From contig JANOBO010000090.1 of NCBI GenBank assembly GCA_031411695.1, positions 1 through 15,618 of the forward strand: a stretch of 15,618 bases of DNA, in the 5' to 3' direction. How positions within the stretch are numbered: the first letter of the stretch is position 1; each line of letters opens with the position of its first letter. Positions 7,276-15,411 of the stretch are shown here, piece by piece. The notes under the pieces were generated by a model, which did no database searches, was not told the DNA's origin, and saw nothing but the letters and a program-made list of their open reading frames with translations. Made by a program: the position numbers and the translations under genes. The DNA is from JAIBCL01 sp031411695 (GTDB taxonomy: Bacteria > Verrucomicrobiota > Verrucomicrobiia > Verrucomicrobiales > Verrucomicrobiaceae).

Positions 7276-8292
7276 TTATTTGGTGCGTTTGAATTTGCCG
7301 GTGAACAGGAAGTTCATCACGAGCGTGGTGACATAGGCCGACACGCGCAGGTCAAGCTGGTGATCATCAGGCTTCACATGAAGGTCGAGTTGATTGCAGC
7401 GCTCGATGAGGCGCGAGAGCAGCTTGTTCACGCGGTACTTGTTCTCGTTCGTCCATTTGCAGACCGACTCCATCAGCGCCCTGCGCCGCAGCCGCAGGTA
7501 TGACGAGGCCTTCACGCGCGCGGCGACGTCCGGGCCGGCGGCGAAGAGATGGCGCAGATCGTTGTCATAAAAGCCGGGATACGAGTCCTCGTAGAGCTTG
7601 CGCTTCTTCGTGTAGTACGTCTTGAGCTTTGTGTTCAGGAAGTCGTAATCCTGCACGCGATACTCGGGCTGATGCACCGGCGGCTTGCCGGCGAGCGAGC
7701 GCATCAGCTCATCCACATACTCGAGCTTTGCCAGCGCGCCCCAGTCCTTGTAGCGCTCGCGCCAGTCGAGGTCAGGCGTGAGCCACACGGCGAATGTCTC
7801 CGCGAAGTCCTCGTCCGGATGGCTCTGCGCATACCAGTCATCCAGATGCACGACGTAGCCGCGGCTGTACGGACGCGGCCTGTAGAAGTCCGTCTCCTCC
7901 GTCGATGCGAGGCCGAAGATCTGCTGCCAGCGCTTCTTCTTGTAAAGCTGGTACGCATACGAGTAGGCGTGCCCGGCCTCGTGCCGCATCAGTTTCATGA
8001 ACCACTCCGGCGTCTCGCCCTCCACCTCGAGGATCATCTTCCTCTCCAGCCTGCGCAGCCGCTCATGCACCAGGAAAAACGGCACGAAAATCGCCGGGAT
8101 GCCGACGGGAACGAACCATTCATCGCCCACATGACACGGCGGCATGAAGACCTGGCCCTTCGCCAAAAGCTCCGCGTGAAGCTGCTGGATGAGCGGCTGG
8201 AGTTCCGTCGATTCGAGCTTCAGCCCGAGATGGGAGATTCTCCTCTCGAGCAGCTCATCGTCACCCAGCGGGGCCCATGTGGCGGGTTCCAT
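7276..8292 (-). CDS. Putative zinc-dependent metallopeptidase (HEAGH motif)
   Basis: The product has 338 residues from ATG 8292-8290. That start was chosen because AAGG (8304-8301) lies 8 bases upstream; a GTG 11 codons further out (8325-8323) is the alternative. A zincin motif HEAGH sits at 104-108 (KLMRHEAGHAYSYAYQLYKK). About 55 residues later comes DEDFAETFAVWLTP (160-173), whose glutamates are candidates for the third zinc ligand. This layout resembles the 'putative zinc-binding metallopeptidase' families, but I cannot fix the exact Pfam family. The N-terminal ~95 residues (with the stretch VPVGIPAIFVPFFLVHERL) and the basic C-terminal half are not recognised. There is no signal peptide, so it is probably cytosolic. 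It is the first gene of a two-gene unit with the ATP-grasp gene, its TAA one base before that gene's ATG. The substrate is unknown. Confidence 0.75.
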   Translation of the reverse strand: MEPATWAPLGDDELLERRISHLGLKLESTELQPLIQQLHAELLAKGQVFMPPCHVGDEWFVPVGIPAIFVPFFLVHERLRRLERKMILEVEGETPEWFMKLMRHEAGHAYSYAYQLYKKKRWQQIFGLASTEETDFYRPRPYSRGYVVHLDDWYAQSHPDEDFAETFAVWLTPDLDWRERYKDWGALAKLEYVDELMRSLAGKPPVHQPEYRVQDYDFLNTKLKTYYTKKRKLYEDSYPGFYDNDLRHLFAAGPDVAARVKASSYLRLRRRALMESVCKWTNENKYRVNKLLSRLIERCNQLDLHVKPDDHQLDLRVSAYVTTLVMNFLFTGKFKRTK

Positions 8293-8397
8293 GGGCCTGA
8301 CCTTAACACCCTCCCGACGCAGCACGCAAGGCTCGCGACTTTTTCACGCCGCCAATCCGCTCTTGCCGCGCACGCCGTTCCATCGTTGCATGGGCGC

Positions 8398-8727
8398 ATG
8401 TTCCCATACGTCGCACTCGCTGATGACAAACCCTGGCAGCCCGGCCCATACGAAGGCGTCGAGCTGAAGATCCTGCACAAGAACGAGCAGACCGGCGGCG
8501 TGGTCGTGCTGCGGAAAATTCACGCCGGCAAGACGATCCCGGCGCACACCCATCCTCTCGCGAACGAATGGGCGTGGATCCTGTCCGGCGAGTGGGAGGA
8601 GAGCGGCGCGGCCTACACGCCGGGCACGCTTTTCTTCGCGCCGAAGGGCGTGCAGCACGGGCCGCACATCGCAAAGACAGAAGTCATCAGCCTGACGACC
8701 TTTGACGGACCGCTGACCGTCGCGTGA
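8398..8727 (+). CDS. Small single-domain cupin protein
   Basis: The product has 109 residues. Cupin motif 1 reads HTHPLANEWAWILSG, with metal ligands His50, His52 and Glu57 and the glycine at the normal spacing. Motif 2 reads GTLFFAPKGVQH, with His87 as fourth ligand. The final Asn of the consensus motif 2 is replaced (HGPHI). All four metal ligands are thus present and the protein should form one beta barrel binding a divalent metal. It resembles small anti-sigma-like or sensor cupins, with no clue to substrate. The region between it and the divergent metallopeptidase gene is about 105 bases and should hold both promoters. The DEAD-box helicase follows 63 bases downstream on the same strand and may share the transcript. 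The ATG at 8398 is the only ATG in frame near the start of homology. Confidence 0.88.
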   Translation: MFPYVALADDKPWQPGPYEGVELKILHKNEQTGGVVVLRKIHAGKTIPAHTHPLANEWAWILSGEWEESGAAYTPGTLFFAPKGVQHGPHIAKTEVISLTTFDGPLTVA

Positions 8728-8790
8728 CGTTCCGCCACACGGGACCGCATTCCCGCTCGCAATTCCCCGCATCGTGACGGAGAGCAAGGC

Positions 8791-9921
8791 ATGACGCATC
8801 CCTTCAACGCGCTCGGAGTGCCCGACGACATGATCCGCGGCCTGGACGAGCTGGGCATCACCACGCCGACGGAAGTTCAGCGAAAGGTGATCCCGTTCCT
8901 GCTGTCCGACGGCGGCGACCTCATCGCGCAGGCACAGACCGGCACAGGCAAGACGGCCGCATTCGGCCTGCCGCTGCTCTCCAAGATCGACCCGAAGCTG
9001 AATGCCATACAAGGCCTCGTCATCGCCCCCACGCGCGAGCTGGCGAAGCAGATCGGCAAGCAGCTCTTCCGTTTCACCAAGTACACCGAGAAGATCTTCG
9101 TCGAGGTCGTCTGCGGCGGGGACAAGATCGACAAGCAGGAAGAGTCCCTGCGCAGGCCCACGCACATCGTCGTCGCCACTCCCGGCCGGCTTCTCGATTT
9201 GATGGATCGCCGCGCGTTGAGGCTCGATGCCGTGAAGCATCTCGTGCTCGATGAAGCCGATGAAATGCTCAGCATGGGTTTCAAAAAGGAGCTCGACGAG
9301 ATCCTCAAGCTCACCTCCCCCCGGCGCAGCACCTGGCTTTTCTCAGCCACCTTTCCCGAGGCGATCAACGTGCTGATCAAAGGCTGCATGTCTCCGAAGG
9401 CGCACTCGATCCAGATCGACGTGGCGAATGTGGTGAACCGCGACATCTCGCACCACTTCGCCAATTGCCAGCGCGCAGACAAGACCACGTTCATCACCGA
9501 CTTTCTCAAGCGGCAGAAGGAAGGCCGGGGCCTGATTTTTTGCCGCACTCGTGAAGATGCCGTCACGCTCGGTCGCGAGCTGACCGCGCTCGGTCTCCCC
9601 GTGGCCGTGCTTCAAGGCGACCTCCCGCAATTGGAGCGCGACAAAGTCATGCGCGCCTTCAAGAAGCAGCGCGTCCAGTTCATGGTCGCCACCGACGTCG
9701 CCGCCCGCGGACTCGATGTCGCCGGCCTCTCATTCGTCATCCATCACACGCTCCCCGATCAATTGGAAGGCTACACCCACCGCAGCGGAAGAACCGCCCG
9801 CGCCGGAAACAAAGGCATGTCCATCGCCCTCGTCGATTCGAAGGAGAAATGGAAAATCCCTCAGCTCGAAACGAAACTGCGCGTCTCCTTCAGCGAGTAT
9901 CGGCCTCAGGCAGCAGGTTAG
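8791..9921 (+). CDS. DEAD-box ATP-dependent RNA helicase, minimal core
   Basis: This 376-residue protein is almost only the two RecA-like domains. Motifs in order: Q motif (GITTPTEVQ, Gln30), I AQTGTGKT (48-55), Ia PTRELAKQ (80-87), TPGRLLD (130-136), II DEAD (154-157), III SAT (185-187), IV region LIFCRTRED, V ATDVAARGLD (300-309) and VI HRSGRTARAG (330-339). All catalytic motifs are intact, so an active RNA-dependent ATPase is expected. The C-terminus stops about 35 residues after motif VI. It has neither the basic tail of RhlE/SrmB nor the RNA-binding domain of DbpA/CsdA, so a specific name is not given. The start is supported by GGAG (8779-8782) eight bases before ATG. Likely roles are ribosome assembly, RNA decay or cold response. 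It ends with TAG. Confidence 0.95.
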   Translation: MTHPFNALGVPDDMIRGLDELGITTPTEVQRKVIPFLLSDGGDLIAQAQTGTGKTAAFGLPLLSKIDPKLNAIQGLVIAPTRELAKQIGKQLFRFTKYTEKIFVEVVCGGDKIDKQEESLRRPTHIVVATPGRLLDLMDRRALRLDAVKHLVLDEADEMLSMGFKKELDEILKLTSPRRSTWLFSATFPEAINVLIKGCMSPKAHSIQIDVANVVNRDISHHFANCQRADKTTFITDFLKRQKEGRGLIFCRTREDAVTLGRELTALGLPVAVLQGDLPQLERDKVMRAFKKQRVQFMVATDVAARGLDVAGLSFVIHHTLPDQLEGYTHRSGRTARAGNKGMSIALVDSKEKWKIPQLETKLRVSFSEYRPQAAG

Positions 9922-10060
9922 CCATCAACACGAGATTCGCCTCTTGATCGCGTAAACCCCGGGCTGGTGTTACTCAATGGTTTCAGTCAGGCGGAAATGC
10001 AACGCGATGGGCCGAGGGAGGGCCAAAGGTGTCCCAGCGCCTCACGCGACCCTTTGAATA

Positions 10061-10096
10061 GATCATGGTGGTCACGCGTGGCTTCGAGGCATGATC
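10061..10096. repeat. Inverted repeat upstream of the efflux operon
   Basis: GATCATG (10061-10067) and CATGATC (10090-10096) form a perfect 7-base inverted repeat with a 22-base spacer, about 90 bases before the adaptor start. It lies in the 265-base gap 9922-10186, where I found no gene and no convincing terminator or promoter boxes. A second weak pair, GCCCGC (10128-10133) and GCGGGC (10150-10155), lies closer to the gene. Either could be a regulator site or a leader hairpin, but arms this short also arise by chance. Confidence 0.3.
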
Positions 10097-10186
10097 ACCT
10101 GCGGGAAATTGAGACCCTCAACCCGGAGCCCGCACACGTAAAGGCTAAGGCGGGCGCGGAGTCCGCATCAGGCTCCCTAACTTCCG

Positions 10187-11395
10187 ATGGATGATGATAT
10201 GACTTCGACAATGAACAGCCGCGAGGCGGCCGCGACTGGCGCGTATCTGGTGTGTTGCGTTCTCGCCGTGACCGCTGCGCTGACATTGCCGGCCTGCAAA
10301 AAGGCCAGTGCTCCGGCGGTGCAACTTCCACGGGCGAGCGTGACGGTGGCGAAGCCAATCGCGAAGCGGCTGACGGAGTGGGACGAGTTCACGGGACGGC
10401 TGGGGGCGGTGGCTTCAGTCGAGGTGCGGGCGCGGGTGAGCGGGTATTTGGAGAGCGCGAACTTCAAGGAAGGCAGCGAGGTGAAGGAGGGCGACCTGCT
10501 GTTTGTGATCGATCCGCGCCGCTACGATGCGGAGCTGGCGCGTGCGAATGCCGACATCGCCCGCGCGCAGGCGGCGTTGGATTTGGCGACGTCGGAATCG
10601 TTGCGCGCGGGGAAGCTGGTGGAGTCCGGTGCAATCTCGGTGGGTGGCGCGGATGAAAAAGCGAAAGGCCGCAAGGGCGCGGAGGCTGCGCTGGCCTCGG
10701 CACGCGCTGCGGCGGATGAGGCGAAGCTCGATGTCGAGTGGACGCGCGTGACGGCGCCGATCTCGGGCCGCATCGGCCGCAAGCTGGTGACGGAAGGCAA
10801 CCTCATCACCGGCGGGCCGAACGGCGCCACGGTGCTCACCACCATCGTGCAGCTTGACCCCATCTACTGTTACTTCGACGTGGATGAGCGCTCCGCCTTG
10901 AAATACCGTGAACTCTCACGCGAAGGCAAGCGGCTGAGCGCGCTGTACAACACGATCCCGGCGCAAATGGGACTCGCGAATCAGACTGGCTTTCCGCAGG
11001 AGGGGAAGATCGACTTCGTGGACAACGAGATCAGCGCGACCACGGGCTCGATTCGTGCGCGCGGCGTTTTTGACAACAAAGACCGCCTCATGTCGCCTGG
11101 CTTTTTCGCGCGCGTGCGCATCCCCGGCTCAGGCCAGTATGATGCGATGCTGGTGCGCGACACGGCGATCAGCAGCGACCAAGGCGTGCCGTTCGTCTAT
11201 GTCGTGGGCGCGGATGGCAAGGCGACGCAGCGAAACGTGACGATCGGTCCGCTCGAGGATGGGCTGCGGATCGTGCGTGAAGGATTGAAGGAGGAAGACC
11301 GCGTGGTCATCAACGGCCTCATGGCCGTGCGGCCAAGCGCAGTGGTCAATGCGGAGGAGACGGAAATGAAACCCGCCGCGCCAGCCGCGCCGTAG
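10187..11395 (+). CDS. RND efflux periplasmic adaptor lipoprotein (AcrA/MexE-like)
   Basis: The 402-residue adaptor belongs to the HlyD/membrane fusion family, which links an inner-membrane RND pump to an outer-membrane channel. The N-terminus has a signal with lipobox LPAC, Cys37 being the likely lipidated residue, so it should be anchored in a membrane facing the periplasm. The first half of a lipoyl-like domain is at about 75-105 (VEVRARVSGYLESANFKEGS, then VKEGDLLFVIDPR). A short alpha-hairpin follows at ~105-175 with alternating A/R/E/K, then the second lipoyl half VTAPISGRIGRKLVTEGNLI (~186-205). A beta-barrel domain comes next, with GSIRARGVFDNKDRLMSPGF (~287-306). Three in-frame ATGs (10187, 10199, 10211) are close together and none has a clear Shine-Dalgarno sequence. 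The pump gene begins 5 bases after its TAG. No TetR or LysR regulator is adjacent. Confidence 0.95.
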   Translation: MDDDMTSTMNSREAAATGAYLVCCVLAVTAALTLPACKKASAPAVQLPRASVTVAKPIAKRLTEWDEFTGRLGAVASVEVRARVSGYLESANFKEGSEVKEGDLLFVIDPRRYDAELARANADIARAQAALDLATSESLRAGKLVESGAISVGGADEKAKGRKGAEAALASARAAADEAKLDVEWTRVTAPISGRIGRKLVTEGNLITGGPNGATVLTTIVQLDPIYCYFDVDERSALKYRELSREGKRLSALYNTIPAQMGLANQTGFPQEGKIDFVDNEISATTGSIRARGVFDNKDRLMSPGFFARVRIPGSGQYDAMLVRDTAISSDQGVPFVYVVGADGKATQRNVTIGPLEDGLRIVREGLKEEDRVVINGLMAVRPSAVVNAEETEMKPAAPAAP

Positions 11396-11400
11396 CCCGC

Positions 11401-14400
11401 ATGAATCTCCCGCGCTTCTTCATCGACCGCCCGGTCTTCGCCGCCGTGCTCAGCATCGTGATCACGCTGCTCGGCGCGCTCGCCTTTTTTCAGCTCCCCG
11501 TCTCCCAGTATCCTGAGGTTGTGCCGCCCACCGTCATCGTCTCCGCATCGTATCCCGGCGCGAATGCGCAGACCGTGTCCGACACGCTGGCCGCGCCGCT
11601 GGAGCAGGAGATCAACGGCGTGGAAAACATGCTCTACATGTCGTCCTCCGGCACGAGTGATGGCCGCCTGCAGCTCGTCGTGACCTTCAAGCTCCGCACG
11701 AATCTCGACGACGCGCAGGTGCAGGTGCAAAACCGCGTGAACGCCGCGCTGCCACGCCTCCCGGAAGATGTGCGGCGCCTCGGCGTCACCGCGAAAAAGC
11801 AATCCCCCGACCTCACGATGGCCGTGCAGTTCTACTCGCCCGACGGCTCGCGCGACACGTTTTACCTGGCGAACTACGTCACACTCCAGGTGCAGAACCG
11901 CATCGCGCGGCTGCCGGGCGTGGCGGATGCGAACACGATCGGCGGGCAGGATTTCACCATGCGCATCTGGATCGACCCGAACAAGCTGGCCGCGCGCCAG
12001 CTCACTCCGGGCGATGTCGTGCGCACCATCCGCGAGCAAAACGTGCAGGTGGCGGCCGGCGCGCTCGGTCAGGAGCCAGCACCGCCGGGCACCGACTTCC
12101 AATACACGCTGACCGCGCAGGGACGGCTGGAGAAAGCGGAGCAGTTTGGCGAGATCGTCGTGCGCACCGGCGCAAACGGCGACGTGATCCGTGTGCGCGA
12201 CGTGGCGCGCGTGGAGCTGGGCGCGCGCGACTACGCGGTGAAGAGCTACCGCGATGGCGCAAATGCCATCTCGCTCCGCGTCTTCCAGCTTCCAGGAACG
12301 AACGCGCTGCAAACCGCCGACGCCGTGTATGCGGCCATGAAGGAGCTGAAGCTACGCTTCCCATCAGGCGTCGATTACTCCATCAACTACGATCCCACGC
12401 GCTTCGTGCGGCAGTCGTTTGAGTCCGTGCTGCACTCGCTGCTCGAGGCCATCGCGCTCGTGGTGCTGGTGGTCATTTTGTTTTTGCAAACTTGGCGCGC
12501 GTCCATCATCCCGCTCATCGCCGTGCCCGTCTCGCTCATCGGCACCTTCGCGGTGATGAAGCTGCTCGGCTCGTCGTTGAACAATCTCTCGCTCTTCGGC
12601 CTCGTGCTCGCCATCGGCATCGTCGTGGATGACGCCATCGTCGTGGTCGAGAATGTGGAGCGCTATCTCGCGCAGGGCATGAAGCGCCGCGATGCCGTGC
12701 TGAAGGCCATGGGCGAGGTGGGCGGCGCGCTCATCGCCATCGCCATCGTGCTGTGCGCCGTGTTTGTGCCGGTCGCATTTCTCGGCGGCATCACCGGCCA
12801 GTTTTACCGGCAATTCGCGCTCACCATCGCCACCGCCACGGTCATCTCGGCCTTCAATGCGCTCACGCTTTCTCCCGCGCTGGCCGGCCTCTTGTTGCGC
12901 CAGCACACGCCCGAGGACCATGCGGCAAAACCGAAGCGCGATTGGCTGCGGCCCGTGCATTGGTTCTTCGAGAAGTTCAATGCCGGCTTCGAGCGCCTCT
13001 CGAACTTCTACGCCCGCATCGTCCGCGCCATGGTGCGGCGCACGCTCCTTCCGCTGCTCGCTTACGCCGGCCTTATTGCCCTGACGGTGTTCGCCTTCAC
13101 GCGCGTGCCCGCGGGCTTCATTCCGTTGCAGGACATGGGTTACTTCCTTGTCGTTATCCAGCTTCCAGATGGCGCATCGTTTAACCGCACCGATGCCGTC
13201 GTGCGCAGGGTCGATGAGATCGCGCGCGCCGAGCCTGGCGTCGCGCACACCTTTGCTATCAGCGGTTACTCCAGCGTGTTGCAGGCGAATCAATCCAACG
13301 TCGGCGCCGCGTTCGTGATTCCTGAGGACTTCGACAAGCGCAAGGACAAATCCCTCACTGCGGATGCGCTCATGGCCACGCTGCGGAAAAAATTCTCCGT
13401 CATCAAGGAAGGCCGCATCCTCGTGCTGCCGCCGCCGCCTCTGCGCGGACTCGGGAATTCCGGCGGCTTCAAGATTCAAGTGCAGGACCTCGATGGCGCG
13501 GGCCTCGCATCGCTTGGTGCGGCGAGCCGGAAGCTCATCGACGCCATCTCAAAGGAGCCCGGCTTCACCTCGCTCATCACCGGCTTCCGGCCGAACGCGC
13601 CGCAGTATTTCGTGAACATCGACCGCGCCGCCGCGAAGAACCTCGGCGTCTCGCTGGCGGACATCAATGAGACGCTGCAGACCTCGCTGGGCAGTGTGTA
13701 TGTGAACGACTTCAATCTCTTCGGCCGCACCTATCAGGTCTTCGCCATGGCCGAGCCCGAGTTCCGCAACGCGCCCGAGGACGTCACCCGCCTGCAGACG
13801 CGCAACCGCGCCGGCGAGATGGTCACGCTCGGCTCCTTCGTCGATGTGCGGCGCATCGGCGGCGCGGACCGCGTGCAGCGCTACAACATGTTCACCAGCG
13901 CCGATGTCACCGGCAACACGCTCGCCGGCATCTCCTCCGGCCAGATGATCGAGGCCGTTGAGCGGATCGCCAAACGCGAGCTGCCGCGCGGCTTCGACTT
14001 CGAGTGGACCGACCTCACGCTTCAGCAGATCCTCGCGGGGAACACCATCGTGTACGTCTTCCCGCTCTGCGTGCTCTTCGTCTTCCTCGTGCTCGCCGCG
14101 CAATACGAGAGCTGGGGTCTGCCGCTTGCCGTCATCCTCATCGTGCCAATGTGCCTGCTCAGCGCGTTGGCCGGCGTCTATTTTGCCGGACAGGACAACA
14201 ACATCTTCACGCAGATCGGCCTCGTCGTGCTCGTCGGCCTCGCCTCGAAGAACGCCATCCTCATTGTCGAGTTTGCCAAGCAGCTCCAGGACGCCGGCAA
14301 GAGTGCCATCGATGCCGCCGTCGAAGCATCGCGTCTGCGTCTGCGCCCCATCCTGATGACCTCGCTCGCCTTCATCCTCGGCGTCGTCCCCCTCGCGCTC

Positions 14401-14589
14401 TCCACCGGAGCCGGCTCCGAGATGCGCCGTGCCCTCGGCACCGCCGTCTTCTGGGGCATGCTAGGCGTCACCTTCTTCGGCCTCCTGCTGACGCCAGTGT
14501 TTTACGTCGTGATCCGCAGCTTCGGGCGTGGTGGGAAAAAGCAGGAGCCCCAGCCCGCGCTGTCCGCCGCGACGCCGCCAGCAGAGTGA
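11401..14589 (+). CDS. RND multidrug efflux pump, inner-membrane transporter (MexF/OqxB-like HAE1)
   Basis: The 1062-residue protein is a full-length hydrophobe/amphiphile efflux transporter driven by the proton gradient. It begins with the family signature NLPRFFIDRPVFA and TM1, then the first porter loop with NGVENMLYMSSSGTSDG. The TM4 motif GIVVDDAIVVVENVE carries the proton-relay pair Asp410/Asp411, and the TM10 lysine is Lys950 in LASKNAILIVEF. All three relay residues are thus present. The N- and C-terminal halves are both complete, and the C-terminus has a short charged/proline tail. The early porter sequence resembles MexF and OqxB more than AcrB. Expected substrates are hydrophobic drugs, solvents or metabolites, which cannot be narrowed from sequence. 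It is in an operon with the adaptor. No outer-membrane channel gene follows, because the next gene lies on the opposite strand. Confidence 0.97.
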   Translation: MNLPRFFIDRPVFAAVLSIVITLLGALAFFQLPVSQYPEVVPPTVIVSASYPGANAQTVSDTLAAPLEQEINGVENMLYMSSSGTSDGRLQLVVTFKLRTNLDDAQVQVQNRVNAALPRLPEDVRRLGVTAKKQSPDLTMAVQFYSPDGSRDTFYLANYVTLQVQNRIARLPGVADANTIGGQDFTMRIWIDPNKLAARQLTPGDVVRTIREQNVQVAAGALGQEPAPPGTDFQYTLTAQGRLEKAEQFGEIVVRTGANGDVIRVRDVARVELGARDYAVKSYRDGANAISLRVFQLPGTNALQTADAVYAAMKELKLRFPSGVDYSINYDPTRFVRQSFESVLHSLLEAIALVVLVVILFLQTWRASIIPLIAVPVSLIGTFAVMKLLGSSLNNLSLFGLVLAIGIVVDDAIVVVENVERYLAQGMKRRDAVLKAMGEVGGALIAIAIVLCAVFVPVAFLGGITGQFYRQFALTIATATVISAFNALTLSPALAGLLLRQHTPEDHAAKPKRDWLRPVHWFFEKFNAGFERLSNFYARIVRAMVRRTLLPLLAYAGLIALTVFAFTRVPAGFIPLQDMGYFLVVIQLPDGASFNRTDAVVRRVDEIARAEPGVAHTFAISGYSSVLQANQSNVGAAFVIPEDFDKRKDKSLTADALMATLRKKFSVIKEGRILVLPPPPLRGLGNSGGFKIQVQDLDGAGLASLGAASRKLIDAISKEPGFTSLITGFRPNAPQYFVNIDRAAAKNLGVSLADINETLQTSLGSVYVNDFNLFGRTYQVFAMAEPEFRNAPEDVTRLQTRNRAGEMVTLGSFVDVRRIGGADRVQRYNMFTSADVTGNTLAGISSGQMIEAVERIAKRELPRGFDFEWTDLTLQQILAGNTIVYVFPLCVLFVFLVLAAQYESWGLPLAVILIVPMCLLSALAGVYFAGQDNNIFTQIGLVVLVGLASKNAILIVEFAKQLQDAGKSAIDAAVEASRLRLRPILMTSLAFILGVVPLALSTGAGSEMRRALGTAVFWGMLGVTFFGLLLTPVFYVVIRSFGRGGKKQEPQPALSAATPPAE

Positions 14590-14639
14590 GGCGATGGCCC
14601 CGGCTAAAGCCAATCAGGAGTTCATCGGCGATGGGATTT

Positions 14640-14685
14640 GCAATTGCCTGTCACGCCGGTGGGCCGTTACTCTCGCGGCAATTGC
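14640..14685. repeat. Inverted repeat after the efflux operon
   Basis: GCAATTGCC (14640-14648) and GGCAATTGC (14677-14685) are perfect 9-base complements separated by 28 bases, in the 177-base gap between the pump stop and the converging 170-residue gene. Each arm contains the self-complementary GCAATTGC, so they can also be read as two copies of one palindrome. There is no T-run, so a standard rho-independent terminator is not supported. A protein-binding pair or a loose stem-loop are the other options. Confidence 0.45.
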
Positions 14686-14766
14686 GAAGGCGTATGAAGT
14701 CTCTTGCCTGTCCAATCGGCGCCCACACACTGAGGCGCACCCGGGCTCGTCAGCGCGGCAGTGTTG

Positions 14767-15279
14767 TCACGGAGAGTCCCACCGCTCCCTGCCAGCCTCC
14801 GCCTTCATGTTGAATAGGTCGAAGAGACGCACCGTGTCGGCGGAAGGGGGAAGGCGCTGCCACGACTTCGTGCGCCGCCGCCCATTTTCCCAATACGCCA
14901 CATGCAGGCATTGGGTGAAGGGCACGTCCGCCGGCGCGGGCCGCGCCCGCGCAAGCAGCGCCAAGACCTCTGCTGCCTCAGACAGCTCCATCCTCCCATC
15001 ACCGCCTAGCACACCCCGGTTGGGAATGTCTCGTTCATTGATCGTGTCTCCCGTTGCGAGATTGAGGCCAGCCTTCAACATGACGGGCGTGTAGGCCCTC
15101 ACAAACCACAGCATGCGGACTTGGGCCGGGGGGCAATCATCCACGAAGTTCCTCCCCTCCGTGATCCTCCCATTCTGACGCCCTGCGCCGATGTTTCCGC
15201 GGCGGGGCACAAACGATAGCGCCCCCAGCACGATCAGAGCGAGCAGCGTCACGATCTTTATGGTTTTGGAAATGCGCAT
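14767..15279 (-). CDS. Unknown membrane-anchored or secreted protein with half EF-hand-like motif
   Basis: I do not recognise this 170-residue protein. The N-terminus (MRISKTIK, then a run of about 16 hydrophobic residues ending near LSFVPRR) is a signal peptide or single membrane anchor, placing the rest in the periplasm. Two cysteines, Cys49 and Cys124, could form a disulfide. Residues 94-101 read DGRMELSE, matching the second half of an EF-hand loop (DGxIxxxE) without the first acidic positions, followed by a helical segment AAEVLALLARA. The ATG at 15279-15277 has only a weak GGA six bases upstream. It converges with the efflux operon and is divergent from the partial frame at the window's end. 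Its length, the signal and the absence of a competing frame favour a real gene, but homology is unproven. Confidence 0.6.
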   Translation of the reverse strand: MRISKTIKIVTLLALIVLGALSFVPRRGNIGAGRQNGRITEGRNFVDDCPPAQVRMLWFVRAYTPVMLKAGLNLATGDTINERDIPNRGVLGGDGRMELSEAAEVLALLARARPAPADVPFTQCLHVAYWENGRRRTKSWQRLPPSADTVRLFDLFNMKAEAGRERWDSP

Positions 15280-15411
15280 GATTCCAAAGAATTTTCGGCT
15301 CGGATCACAAACCGTCGGTTCAGTTCGCTGGCAGAACGTTCACTGGCGCACCGCCCGAATACATTCAATGGCTTCCGCCCCTCTCTGAAAGCCCAGCCTG
15401 CCAGCACCGAA

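Noticed and set aside
7549..8397. Long plus-strand frame that would extend the cupin by about 283 residues.
   Set aside because: The extension is antisense to the metallopeptidase gene and has no recognisable domain; cupin homology begins at ATG 8398.
11197..13479. Two 371-codon minus-strand frames opposite the RND genes.
   Set aside because: They are His/Arg/Glu-rich shadows typical of antisense to GC-rich transporter genes; the sense frames are certain.
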